Source: Anaerolineae bacterium
GTDB taxonomy: Bacteria; Chloroflexota; Anaerolineae; 4572-78; J111
Assembly (NCBI GenBank): GCA_023382535.1
Contig: JAHDWA010000039.1
Span: forward strand, 1-64,000
Direction of reading: 5' to 3'
Length of the DNA stretch: 64,000 nt
In this document: one piece after another, positions 57,468-64,000 of the stretch
Layout: every line of letters begins with the position of its first letter
How positions within the stretch are numbered: the stretch's first letter is position 1
Made by a program: the position numbers and the translations under genes
Notes under the pieces: model-generated
Told to the model about the DNA's origin: nothing
Database searches by the model: none
The model's input: only the letters and a program-made list of their open reading frames with translations

Positions 57468-59138
57468 TCAATTTTCCTCCCGTGGCAAATGAGCCACCAG
57501 GCAAACGCCCTGGCCCGGCTGTGACGTAAGCTCCAGCCGGCCACCCAGCAATTCCAGCCGTTCCTGCAGGCCCACTAAGCCGATCCCTTTAGGTGGGAGA
57601 CCGGTCTGCGGGTTAAAGCCCCAGCCGTTATCCTGCACGGTCAGGCTGACGGCGCTGGCGTTAGCGGCTAACTTCACCTGCACTTGCGTGGCCTGGGCAT
57701 GTTTAGCCACGTTCGTCAGAGCTTCCTGCAAAAATCGGTACAGACAGATATTGACCAGGTCGGGTAAGACGGGCAGATCTTCAGCCTCAAACTCGATGGT
57801 TAAATTGACCCGTTTGGCAAACTCGCGGCACAAACCTTCCAGGGTCGGAGTCAGTCCGGCGGTATCGAGCGCCGGCGGGCGCAAATCTCTGGCCAGGGTC
57901 CGCAGCCGTTCCATGGTCATGTCGGTCAAGCCGACGACCTCATCCATACGCTGGCGGAGCGACCCCATGCGGGCCGGCAAATCATCCCGGATCAGGGTTA
58001 AGCCAATTTTTAAAGCCGTCAAGACCTGACCGGCTTCATCATGTAGTTCGCGTGACAGCCGCTGGCGTTCCTCCTCCTGGGCCGAGACGACTTTGTGGGC
58101 CAGCCGGCGCAGTTGCTCGCGCCCGCTCTGCACCTGCTCAAACAGCCGGGCGTTCTCGATAGCGATGGCTAATTGGTCGGCCATAGCCTGCAGCATTTCC
58201 AGGTCGTCGGCATGGTAAGCGCCGAGACGCCGGCTGCCCAGTTCCCAGGCCCCGATGATCCGCCCTTTCGCCCGGAGAGGGATAATCAGGTTGGAGCGAA
58301 GGCCAAGCCCGGCCAGTTGTTCATCGCCGGCAAAGCCGGTACTAGGGGTGAGGTCGTGACGCAGCAGGGGCTGGCCCCGGCTGATCACCCAGCCTACGGC
58401 GGAGGCCTTGCGCGGCAGAACGGTTTGGGAGGGCAGATTGTGTTTGTCTTCACCGGCCACGTAGGTGAGGCGGACCTCCTCCGCTTCTACCTGGGCAATA
58501 GACAACCAATCATAAGGAAACAGACGAGCGGCGTGCAGGGAGAAAACATGATAAACATCGTCCAGGCGCAGACTGGCCGAAATAGCCCGATCCAGCTCGT
58601 GCAGAACAGCTAATTGCTGGGCGCGACGCTCCAGCTCTTCGTACAGCCGGGCATTCTCAATGGCAATCGCCGCCGAGCCGGCCAAAGTTTCCAGAATTTC
58701 CAAATCCTGCCGGTCAAAGCGCCCCTGGGCCTTGTTGATGACCTCGATCACCCCAATGGCCCGCTCTTTGAAGATGAGGGGCACGGCCAGCAGCGACTGG
58801 GTTGTCAGACCGGTCAGGTGATCAATTTGATTGTAGAAACGGGGATCTTGCTGGGCGTCGTCTACCAGCACGGACTGCCGCTGCTGGAGGGTCCAGCCGG
58901 CGATGCCGGCCGTCAGCGGTAACTGCACGCCGATGAGCGCCTGGGCGTCGGGCGCAACTACGGCGACAAAGACCAGTTTGTCGCTGGTGGAATCAAGCAG
59001 TAAAACTGAGCCGCCGGTTGCTTCAAGTAGAGTTTTGATCTCAAGGATCAACTCTTCAAGCACAGCGTCCAAATCCAGGGTTGAGGTCAACACCCGGCCC
59101 GCCGTCGTCAGGGCGGCCTGCAACTGCTGCTTGTCCAC
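57468..59138 (-). CDS. GAF-domain sensor histidine kinase (HisKA_3 type)
   Basis: A 556-residue soluble kinase. Two GAF domains lie at about 20-175 and 190-350. The phosphorylated His is in RQRLSRELHDEAGQVLTALKIG, the HisKA_3 box of NarX/DesK-like kinases, followed by an ATPase domain (FLQEALTNVAKHAQATQ, DNGWGFNP, GIGLVGLQERLELLGG). No transmembrane segment is seen, so it senses a cytoplasmic signal, perhaps a small ligand or redox state through GAF. I prefer the GTG at 59138, which has GGAG 6 bases upstream, over a TTG at 59207. The regulator gene follows without a gap. Confidence 0.9.
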   Translation of the reverse strand: MDKQQLQAALTTAGRVLTSTLDLDAVLEELILEIKTLLEATGGSVLLLDSTSDKLVFVAVVAPDAQALIGVQLPLTAGIAGWTLQQRQSVLVDDAQQDPRFYNQIDHLTGLTTQSLLAVPLIFKERAIGVIEVINKAQGRFDRQDLEILETLAGSAAIAIENARLYEELERRAQQLAVLHELDRAISASLRLDDVYHVFSLHAARLFPYDWLSIAQVEAEEVRLTYVAGEDKHNLPSQTVLPRKASAVGWVISRGQPLLRHDLTPSTGFAGDEQLAGLGLRSNLIIPLRAKGRIIGAWELGSRRLGAYHADDLEMLQAMADQLAIAIENARLFEQVQSGREQLRRLAHKVVSAQEEERQRLSRELHDEAGQVLTALKIGLTLIRDDLPARMGSLRQRMDEVVGLTDMTMERLRTLARDLRPPALDTAGLTPTLEGLCREFAKRVNLTIEFEAEDLPVLPDLVNICLYRFLQEALTNVAKHAQATQVQVKLAANASAVSLTVQDNGWGFNPQTGLPPKGIGLVGLQERLELLGGRLELTSQPGQGVCLVAHLPREEN

Positions 59139-59222
59139 GCCAGTCTCCAAACTTGTTAAAGAGTCGTTCGACTTTACCAGTTTAGCACAGGTACGAGACT
59201 GACTCAATAGGAAAGCGGTCGC

Positions 59223-59253
59223 AAAAAAAACCCCCGCCCACCTGCGGCGAGGG
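59223..59253 (-). terminator. Terminator after the BON-domain gene
   Basis: Stem CCCTCGCC / GGCGGGGG with a 7-base loop and eight T on the minus strand. The sequence closely resembles the T-box terminator at 55402-55425. Confidence 0.85.
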
Positions 59254-59272
59254 ATTTAGTGTTGACGGATGA

Positions 59273-59968
59273 TCAGTCCGCCACTTCCAGCAAATTTTCT
59301 ACCCCGGCTACTCCGGGCACGTTAGCGACCACTTCGTCCACCAGGGCAATATCGGCGTCGTTGAGCACGGTACCTTCAAGAGTTACCACGCCGTCCTCGA
59401 CGGTGATAGTAATTCTATCGGCCAAATCAACTGTCTCGCTGGTATTGCACAGGGTCACGTAAACATCCTCTTCCAGATCGAGGTCGTTGTTGTCCACACG
59501 ATCTGGCAGTTGGTTCAGGTCCGGGTTGGACTGGGCCATGCTCGGGGCAAAACCGGTCGTTACTTCGATGCCCTGATCACTGCCACTGGGGGCAACGGGC
59601 GGGTCATCCGGGGGGGTGTAGACCAGCCCCTGCTCCCAGGCTTCTTCGGGATCGTAAGTGTGGCCATCGGTGTGCTGGGTGTCAATCAGGGTGCCATCGC
59701 TCAGGTCATCTTCCCAGTCTTCGACATCCTCGACGTCGTCGCTTAACTCGTCCTCGTCGTCCAAAATGGTGATATTCTCAAAACTCAGGTCTTCCTCAAG
59801 CTCGATCAAATTGTCATCATCTTCAAACTCTTCGGCAATCTCTGCCTCCACAATATCTATATTTTTCAAAAAATCCTCTCCCCCGGTTAAGTCCATTGTT
59901 TCCTCGCCCCCAAAACTTTGGTCGGTGCTGTCGGGGTCGGGGTCGCTATGTCGCCTTGTTTTTGGCAT
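59273..59968 (-). CDS. BON-domain protein with acidic N-terminal region
   Basis: A 231-residue protein. The first 150 residues are very acidic (EIAEEFEDDDNLIELEEDL, DDVEDVEDWEDDLSDG) and look disordered. Residues 165-231 are a BON domain (LADRITITVEDGVVTLEGTV, then VDEVVANVPGVAGVENLLEV), which binds membranes or ligands. No signal peptide is seen with the chosen start (ATG 59968, GGAAG 7 bases upstream); upstream codons to 60199 do not look coding. Function unknown, stress-related in relatives. Confidence 0.78.
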   Translation of the reverse strand: MPKTRRHSDPDPDSTDQSFGGEETMDLTGGEDFLKNIDIVEAEIAEEFEDDDNLIELEEDLSFENITILDDEDELSDDVEDVEDWEDDLSDGTLIDTQHTDGHTYDPEEAWEQGLVYTPPDDPPVAPSGSDQGIEVTTGFAPSMAQSNPDLNQLPDRVDNNDLDLEEDVYVTLCNTSETVDLADRITITVEDGVVTLEGTVLNDADIALVDEVVANVPGVAGVENLLEVAD

Positions 59969-59999
59969 AGTTACTTCCTTTCTCTCTTGAGAAATCAGC

Positions 60000-60542
60000 T
60001 TAATCACTCTTTGAAAAGGCCCTGCTGTCCACCGGCTGAGTTTGAACTTGCCGGCTGATGGGGTTCCGCGTAAACAGCCACCAGCCACCGACCAGCATTG
60101 CGACCCCCCAGGCCAGGAAACCCAGATCCCAGGCCAGTTGGTTTGGCCCTGGCCGAACGTGATGAATGCCGAGAAGGTGATGATCAATAATTCCCTCAAC
60201 CAGGTTGAAAATTCCCCAGCCCATCAGCATGGCTCCGACAAAGGCCGAGGTTGAGGGACGCCGGTTAGGCGGCCGGTTCACCCGCCAGAGCAGCCACAGA
60301 CCGGCCAGGGTGAAGGCATAAGCCAGAACGTGGAACAAGCCGTCCGTAAGCGTGTTTAACTCCAGACTTGCCACGCTGGTGGGAGGATAATCGGCGCTGA
60401 CCAGGTGGTGCCACTGCAGAACCTGGTGGAACACAATGCCGTCAAAGAAGCCGCCCAAACCCAGGCCCAGCAGAATACCGGCTGCTAAGAACGAGGCGGG
60501 CCTGGCTATATTCTGGGCAGTACTCTCTTTAGATTCTCTCAT
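60000..60542 (-). CDS. DUF2243 membrane protein
   Basis: A 180-residue protein with four transmembrane segments and the DUF2243 pattern: LGLGLGGFFDGIVFHQVLQWHH, then LTDGLFHVLAYAFTLAGL and FNLVEGIIDHHLLGIHHVR. Several conserved histidines suggest metal or haem binding. The ATG at 60542 is chosen because the first helix follows; the frame open upstream to 60686 is not family-like. The function is not known. It precedes the BON-domain gene on the same strand. Confidence 0.82.
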   Translation of the reverse strand: MRESKESTAQNIARPASFLAAGILLGLGLGGFFDGIVFHQVLQWHHLVSADYPPTSVASLELNTLTDGLFHVLAYAFTLAGLWLLWRVNRPPNRRPSTSAFVGAMLMGWGIFNLVEGIIDHHLLGIHHVRPGPNQLAWDLGFLAWGVAMLVGGWWLFTRNPISRQVQTQPVDSRAFSKSD

Positions 60543-60700
60543 GCCTAACCCTTTACCTAATAACACCCTTTCTCCAATTAAGATCATACTCCTTTTACCT
60601 ATCCCTTTCCTACACTCACGTGGGTTATCTTGAGGGACAAAAAGAGCTATTTTTAGAGGAATTATCAAGTCAAGAGGGATACCCATGTTTTCAGCCCAAT

Positions 60701-60729
60701 TCTACACCTTAGCAATTATGTGCTATAAT
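60701..60729 (+). promoter_or_regulatory. ruvB promoter
   Basis: -35 TCTACA (60701-60706), 17-bp spacer, -10 TATAAT (60724-60729). The start site would fall near 60736, four bases before the ATG, so the mRNA may be leaderless. Confidence 0.55.
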
Positions 60730-60739
60730 CACCCCTGCT

Positions 60740-61762
60740 ATGGACGAACGAACCGTATCACCCGACTTACAATCAGCCGAAACCAAGCTCGATGCTACGC
60801 TGCGCCCTCTGGATTGGGACAGTTATTTTGGCCAGACGGCGGTTAAACAGAACATTCAAATCCTGATTGAGGCCGCCAAGGGCCGCGGCGAGGCCCTGGA
60901 CCACGTTCTGTTGTACGGCCCGCCCGGTTTGGGCAAGACGACCCTGGCCAATATCATTGCCCACCAGATGGGAGTCAATCTCAAAATCACCTCCGGCCCG
61001 GCCATCGAGCGGGCCGGCGATTTGGCCGCCATTCTGACCAATCTGCGCCGGGGCGACCTGCTGTTCATTGACGAAATCCACCGCCTGGGCCGGGCCGTCG
61101 AGGAAGTATTGTATCCGGCCATGGAAGATTACGCCCTCGACATCGTCATCGGCAAAGGGCCGAGCGCCCGCAATATCCGCCTCAAACTACCCCATTTCAC
61201 CACGTTGGGGGCGACCACCCGGCTCGACCTGCTGGCCGCCCCGCTGCGCGACCGTTTTGGGGCCATCTTCCGGCTGGAGTTTTACAGCCCGGAGGAGTTA
61301 CAGCTCATCGTGACCCGCTCGGCGGCGATTTTGCAGGTACCGCTGGAGCCGGAAGGGGCCAGGGAAATCGCTGCCCGCTCGCGCGGCACGGCCCGTATCG
61401 CCAACCGCCTGCTCAAACGCGCCCGCGATTTTGCCCAGGTGCGGGCCAACGGCGTTATCACCCAAGCGGTGGCCCAGGAAGCCCTGGCCCTGATGAACGT
61501 GGATTCGCTGGGGCTGGACGACCTGGATAAAAAGGTGCTGCGCTCGATCATCGAGAAATTCGGCGGTGGGCCGGTCGGCCTGGAAACCATCGCCGCCAGC
61601 ATCAGCGAGGAGAGCAGCACCATCATGGACGTGGTCGAGCCGTACCTGTTACAACTCGGCTTCCTGGATCGCACCTCGCGCGGCCGGGTAGCGACACCGC
61701 GCGCCTATGAGCATCTGGGGCTAAACGCGCCCGATCGGCCGGCGCAACCGACGTTGTTTTAG
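60740..61762 (+). CDS. ruvB: Holliday junction helicase RuvB
   Basis: A 340-residue AAA+ motor that drives branch migration with RuvA. The Walker A motif is [13 protein letters not shown] (59-71), Walker B is [12 protein letters not shown] near 108, sensor 1 lies in [20 protein letters not shown], and the C-terminal winged helix ends with [19 protein letters not shown]. Length and order are normal. No Shine-Dalgarno site precedes the ATG. ruvA and ruvC are not nearby. The lipoprotein and queA genes follow; ruvB-queA proximity is common in bacteria. Confidence 0.96.
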   Translation: MDERTVSPDLQSAETKLDATLRPLDWDSYFGQTAVKQNIQILIEAAKGRGEALDHVLLYGPPGLGKTTLANIIAHQMGVNLKITSGPAIERAGDLAAILTNLRRGDLLFIDEIHRLGRAVEEVLYPAMEDYALDIVIGKGPSARNIRLKLPHFTTLGATTRLDLLAAPLRDRFGAIFRLEFYSPEELQLIVTRSAAILQVPLEPEGAREIAARSRGTARIANRLLKRARDFAQVRANGVITQAVAQEALALMNVDSLGLDDLDKKVLRSIIEKFGGGPVGLETIAASISEESSTIMDVVEPYLLQLGFLDRTSRGRVATPRAYEHLGLNAPDRPAQPTLF

Positions 61763-61857
61763 TGAGATGATTGCTGGCGGAGCTATCCGGTTCGAGAATT
61801 TTAGATCGAGAATGATGATTTCGAAGTAATAACGTTGCCATGACAAACGGGGATTCG

Positions 61858-62415
61858 ATGTATATAAAGTTGACTTTCGCCCTCAGCCTAGCCTTCTTCA
61901 TCACCGCCTGCCAATCCCTGCCTGGCTTCAACATCTTCAGCAGTGAGCCGGACTCCGGCGAAGCCAGGCCCGTCTCAAACTTTGTTGACCGCCGCCAGAG
62001 CATCCAAGTCGGCGTTGGCGAGCCGCTGGCGATTGCCAGCTACCACCGGGGTTACACCAAGCTGGCCGCGCTGCAAATCTCGGTCAACGGCCAGCCCGTC
62101 CGCTCCGAAGCGACCGCCGGGCAGCCCAATACCTTCCCCGACACCCTGGCGGCAGCCCAGGTTTTGGTCTGGGGGCAGCCGTCCCAGGCCAGCGTTGAAC
62201 AGGTTAGCTTCCCTTCCCCAACCTGCCAGTATTTACGCCAGGCCGGCGGTCCCGTTCAGGCCAATCCGTTACCCTTAGCCCCGCCCTCCTCCGTCTGGAC
62301 AGTTTGTCACATCTGGATCGGGCACATCCCCGGTACTTATGATTTAAGCCTCGTCGCCGTTGACGACGCGCAGCGCGCTGGCGAGCCAATTATGCAGCGA
62401 ATTGAGGTGAGGTAG
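61858..62415 (+). CDS. Predicted lipoprotein
   Basis: A 185-residue exported protein. The signal peptide MYIKLTFALSLAFFITACQS ends in a lipobox (ITAC, lipid-modified Cys18). The mature part has a strand-rich pattern (LAALQISVNGQPVRSEA, VWTVCHIWIGHIPGTYDLSLVAVDDAQRAG) like an Ig/cadherin-type domain. GGGG lies about 5 bases before the ATG at 61858; the ATG at 61840 would lengthen the signal peptide. Function is not recognised. It lies between ruvB and queA on the same strand. Confidence 0.75.
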   Translation: MYIKLTFALSLAFFITACQSLPGFNIFSSEPDSGEARPVSNFVDRRQSIQVGVGEPLAIASYHRGYTKLAALQISVNGQPVRSEATAGQPNTFPDTLAAAQVLVWGQPSQASVEQVSFPSPTCQYLRQAGGPVQANPLPLAPPSSVWTVCHIWIGHIPGTYDLSLVAVDDAQRAGEPIMQRIEVR

Positions 62416-62417
62416 GA

Positions 62418-62483
62418 ACGTGAAGCGTGACGCGTGAAGCGAAAATTTTTCACGCCCTACGTCCCATGCCTCACGCTTTACGA
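62418..62483. repeat. Heptamer array with inverted arms
   Basis: Left: aacgtga, agcgtga, cgcgtga, agcgaaa. Right: ttcacgc, cctacgt, cccatgc, ctcacgc, tttacga, its rough inverse complement. It occupies most of the gap before queA. Confidence 0.8.
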
Positions 62484-62494
62484 ATCAGACAGCT

Positions 62495-63613
62495 ATGGAC
62501 CTTACCCAATTTGACTACCCTCTCCCCTCCGAACTCATCGCCCAAACGCCGATTGAACCGCGCCACGCCTCGCGGCTGATGGTGGTGGACCGCCGCAGCG
62601 GCGAGATTACGCACCGCTCTTTTGCCGACCTGGCCGATCTCCTGCTCCCCGGCGATATTCTGATCGCCAATGACAGCCGGGTCATTCCCGCCCGTCTTTT
62701 TGGCCGCAAACAAAGCGGTGGTCAGGTGGAGCTTTTACTGCTCAAACGGGTGGACGACCGGCGCTGGGAGGCGCTGGTTGGCGGGAAGCGGCTGCGGCCA
62801 GGTGTGGTGATTGAAATTAAGCAGGGGGGCAGGGGAGCCGAGGAGCCGAGGAAAGATTTCTCCCCTGCTGAAGTGGCAGCAGCAGTTATTGGGGACTTAG
62901 GCGAGTCACGCCGGCTCATCGAGTTCAACCAGCCCATCGAGGCCCTACTGGCGGAGATTGGACATACGCCCCTGCCCCCCTATATCCACACTACCCTGGC
63001 TGACGCCGAGCGCTACCAGACCGTCTACAGCCGGGTGGAAGGCTCGGCCGCCGCGCCGACCGCTGGCCTGCATTTCTCGGCGGAGATGCTGCTGGCTCTA
63101 CGAGCCAAGGGTGTGCTTTGGGATTATGTAACGCTGCACATCGGGTTGGATACCTTTAAGCCGGTCACGGTTGAGCAGGTGGAGCGCCACACCATTCATC
63201 GCGAGTATGCTCGCCTCACCCCTGAGACGGCGCAGCGCATCAACCAGGCCAAGCTGGCCGGGGGGCGGCTGGTCGCTGTCGGGACCACGGCGGCGCGGAC
63301 GCTGGAAACGGCTGCCCTGCGCAGCGCCGGAGTGACTGGTTCGCTGCAACAGGCCAGCGCCCTTGATCCCAATCTTTGTCCCTGGAAGCCGGTCGCCGCT
63401 ATCGAAGAGGAAACTGATCTGTTTATTTACCCTGGCTTCACCTTTCGCGCCGCGAATGCGTTGTTGACCAACTTTCACCTGCCCAAATCCACCCTGCTGA
63501 TGCTGGTCAGCGCCTTTGCCGGGACAGACCTTATTCGCCAGGCGTATGAAACTGCCGTCGCGGAGAAGTATCGCTTTTATTCCTTTGGGGATGCCATGTT
63601 GATCTGGAGGTAA
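62495..63613 (+). CDS. queA: S-adenosylmethionine:tRNA ribosyltransferase-isomerase QueA
   Basis: A 372-residue enzyme that transfers the ribosyl part of SAM to 7-aminomethyl-7-deazaguanine in tRNA, making epoxyqueuosine. Motifs: FDYPLPSELIAQTPIEPRHASRL-type N-terminus, FADLADLLLPGDILIANDSRVIPARL (near 40-60), AAPTAGLHFS (near 187) and the C-terminal TNFHLPKSTLLMLVSAFAG. About 20 residues near 107-126 (QGGRGAEEPRKDFS) are an octamer array read in frame; the rest is normal. No Shine-Dalgarno site is obvious next to the ATG, since an array precedes it. Confidence 0.94.
   Translation: MDLTQFDYPLPSELIAQTPIEPRHASRLMVVDRRSGEITHRSFADLADLLLPGDILIANDSRVIPARLFGRKQSGGQVELLLLKRVDDRRWEALVGGKRLRPGVVIEIKQGGRGAEEPRKDFSPAEVAAAVIGDLGESRRLIEFNQPIEALLAEIGHTPLPPYIHTTLADAERYQTVYSRVEGSAAAPTAGLHFSAEMLLALRAKGVLWDYVTLHIGLDTFKPVTVEQVERHTIHREYARLTPETAQRINQAKLAGGRLVAVGTTAARTLETAALRSAGVTGSLQQASALDPNLCPWKPVAAIEEETDLFIYPGFTFRAANALLTNFHLPKSTLLMLVSAFAGTDLIRQAYETAVAEKYRFYSFGDAMLIWR
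62815..62870. repeat. In-frame octamer array in queA
   Basis: Octamers ggcagggg, agccgagg, agccgagg, then a closing ctcccctg that is the inverse complement of the first. The same units occur in the membrane-protein gene at 41531-41570. Confidence 0.75.
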
Positions 63614-63623
63614 AGTAGAGGGG

Positions 63624-63687
63624 AGGTTGGAAGGCTGGAGGGGTGGAAGATTGTATTTCCCAGTCTTCCAACCTTCCAACTCTTCCA
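63624..63687. repeat. Octamer array with inverted arms
   Basis: Eight 8-mers in phase: aggttgga, aggctgga, ggggtgga, agattgta, then tttcccag, tcttccaa, ccttccaa, ctcttcca. It ends 2 bases before the next start codon. Confidence 0.85.
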
Positions 63688-63689
63688 AA

Positions 63690-64000
63690 ATGATGGAAAT
63701 CAAAATCATCCGCAGCAAGAAGCGCAAAAAGACAGTCAGCGCCCGTGAGGTTGGCGGCGCGTTTATGGTCCAGGCTCCGGCCGGTATGAGCGACGCCGAA
63801 TTGCAGCCCATCATAGACAAGCTGCAGAAACGCTGGCAGCGACGGCGCGCCAAAGCCGAACTGGACGATCAAGCTCTGCATCGCCGCGCCCAGGAGTTAA
63901 ACCGGCAGTATTTTGAGGGCAAACTCAAGTGGAAATCTATCCGCTGGGTTACTAACCAGACCAGCCGGATGGGTAGCTGCACTCCGGCGAATGAAACTAT
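63690..64000 (+). CDS. YgjP/SprT-like M48-type metallopeptidase family protein, partial
   Basis: The first 103 residues of a protein running off the window. It opens MEIKIIRSKKRKKTVSARE after an extra Met and shows WKSIRWVTNQTSRMGSCT near residue 90, the usual 'NQ-RxGSC' segment of the YgjP family (DUF45), which precedes an HExxH-type zinc site beyond the window. The ATG directly follows an octamer array and has no Shine-Dalgarno site. Function in the family is poorly known. Confidence 0.85.
   Translation, partial: MMEIKIIRSKKRKKTVSAREVGGAFMVQAPAGMSDAELQPIIDKLQKRWQRRRAKAELDDQALHRRAQELNRQYFEGKLKWKSIRWVTNQTSRMGSCTPANET

Overview
The window looks like a chromosomal segment of a Chloroflexota bacterium, probably in or near Anaerolineae. 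This is inferred from gene content and cannot be confirmed by eye: a T-box leader in front of threonyl-tRNA synthetase genes, a class III (PhaC+PhaE) polyhydroxyalkanoate (PHA) system, a CarH-type B12 photoreceptor beside carotenoid genes, Pro/Thr-linker extracytoplasmic proteins, and Shine-Dalgarno sites close to AGGAGG. I saw no rRNA, tRNA, CRISPR array, insertion sequence or prophage.

Layout. 1-1.6 kb: a 55-bp direct repeat, a WD40 gene that has lost its 5' end, and a DUF4160/DUF2442 pair. 1.7-9.6 kb: acetate/acyl-CoA activation (acs, a CoA-transferase fused to GNAT, ADP-forming acyl-CoA synthetase, a DRTGG phosphotransacetylase-like protein). 9.7-14.2 kb: rmlC, a purB-like lyase, a HAD hydrolase, topoisomerase IB. 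14.2-24.9 kb: malate synthase, thiolase and a long minus-strand PHA region (phaB, phaC, phaE, phasin-like proteins, a second SDR reductase, two CBS proteins). 25-35.6 kb: a SARP-like regulator, crtI, a second DRTGG protein, then carH, SRPBCC, a CrtI-like oxidoreductase, a lycopene-cyclase-domain protein and a PEP-utilising enzyme. 35.7-49.9 kb: a secreted SH3 protein, two toxin-antitoxin pairs, gene relics, a large membrane protein, two glycoside-hydrolase-like proteins and prmC. 49.9-55.7 kb: prfA and a T-box operon with two tandem thrS genes. 55.7-60.5 kb: a two-component system, a receiver-only protein, BON and DUF2243 proteins. 60.7-64 kb: ruvB, a lipoprotein, queA and a partial metallopeptidase gene.

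How the genes work together. The left half can turn acetate and other acids into acetyl-CoA by several routes, with different ATP cost, and pass it to PHA granules (thiolase, PhaB, PhaC/E) or to malate. The carotenoid genes lie in two divergently regulated blocks. Both promoters carry the same triple 11-bp direct repeat, the layout known for CarH operators, so light and B12 probably control both.

The most unusual structure is a dispersed family of arrays with a 7- or 8-bp period. Units differ from locus to locus, arms are often inverted, and arrays occur both between genes and in frame inside purB, prmC, queA, the PEP-utilising enzyme and the 964-residue membrane protein.
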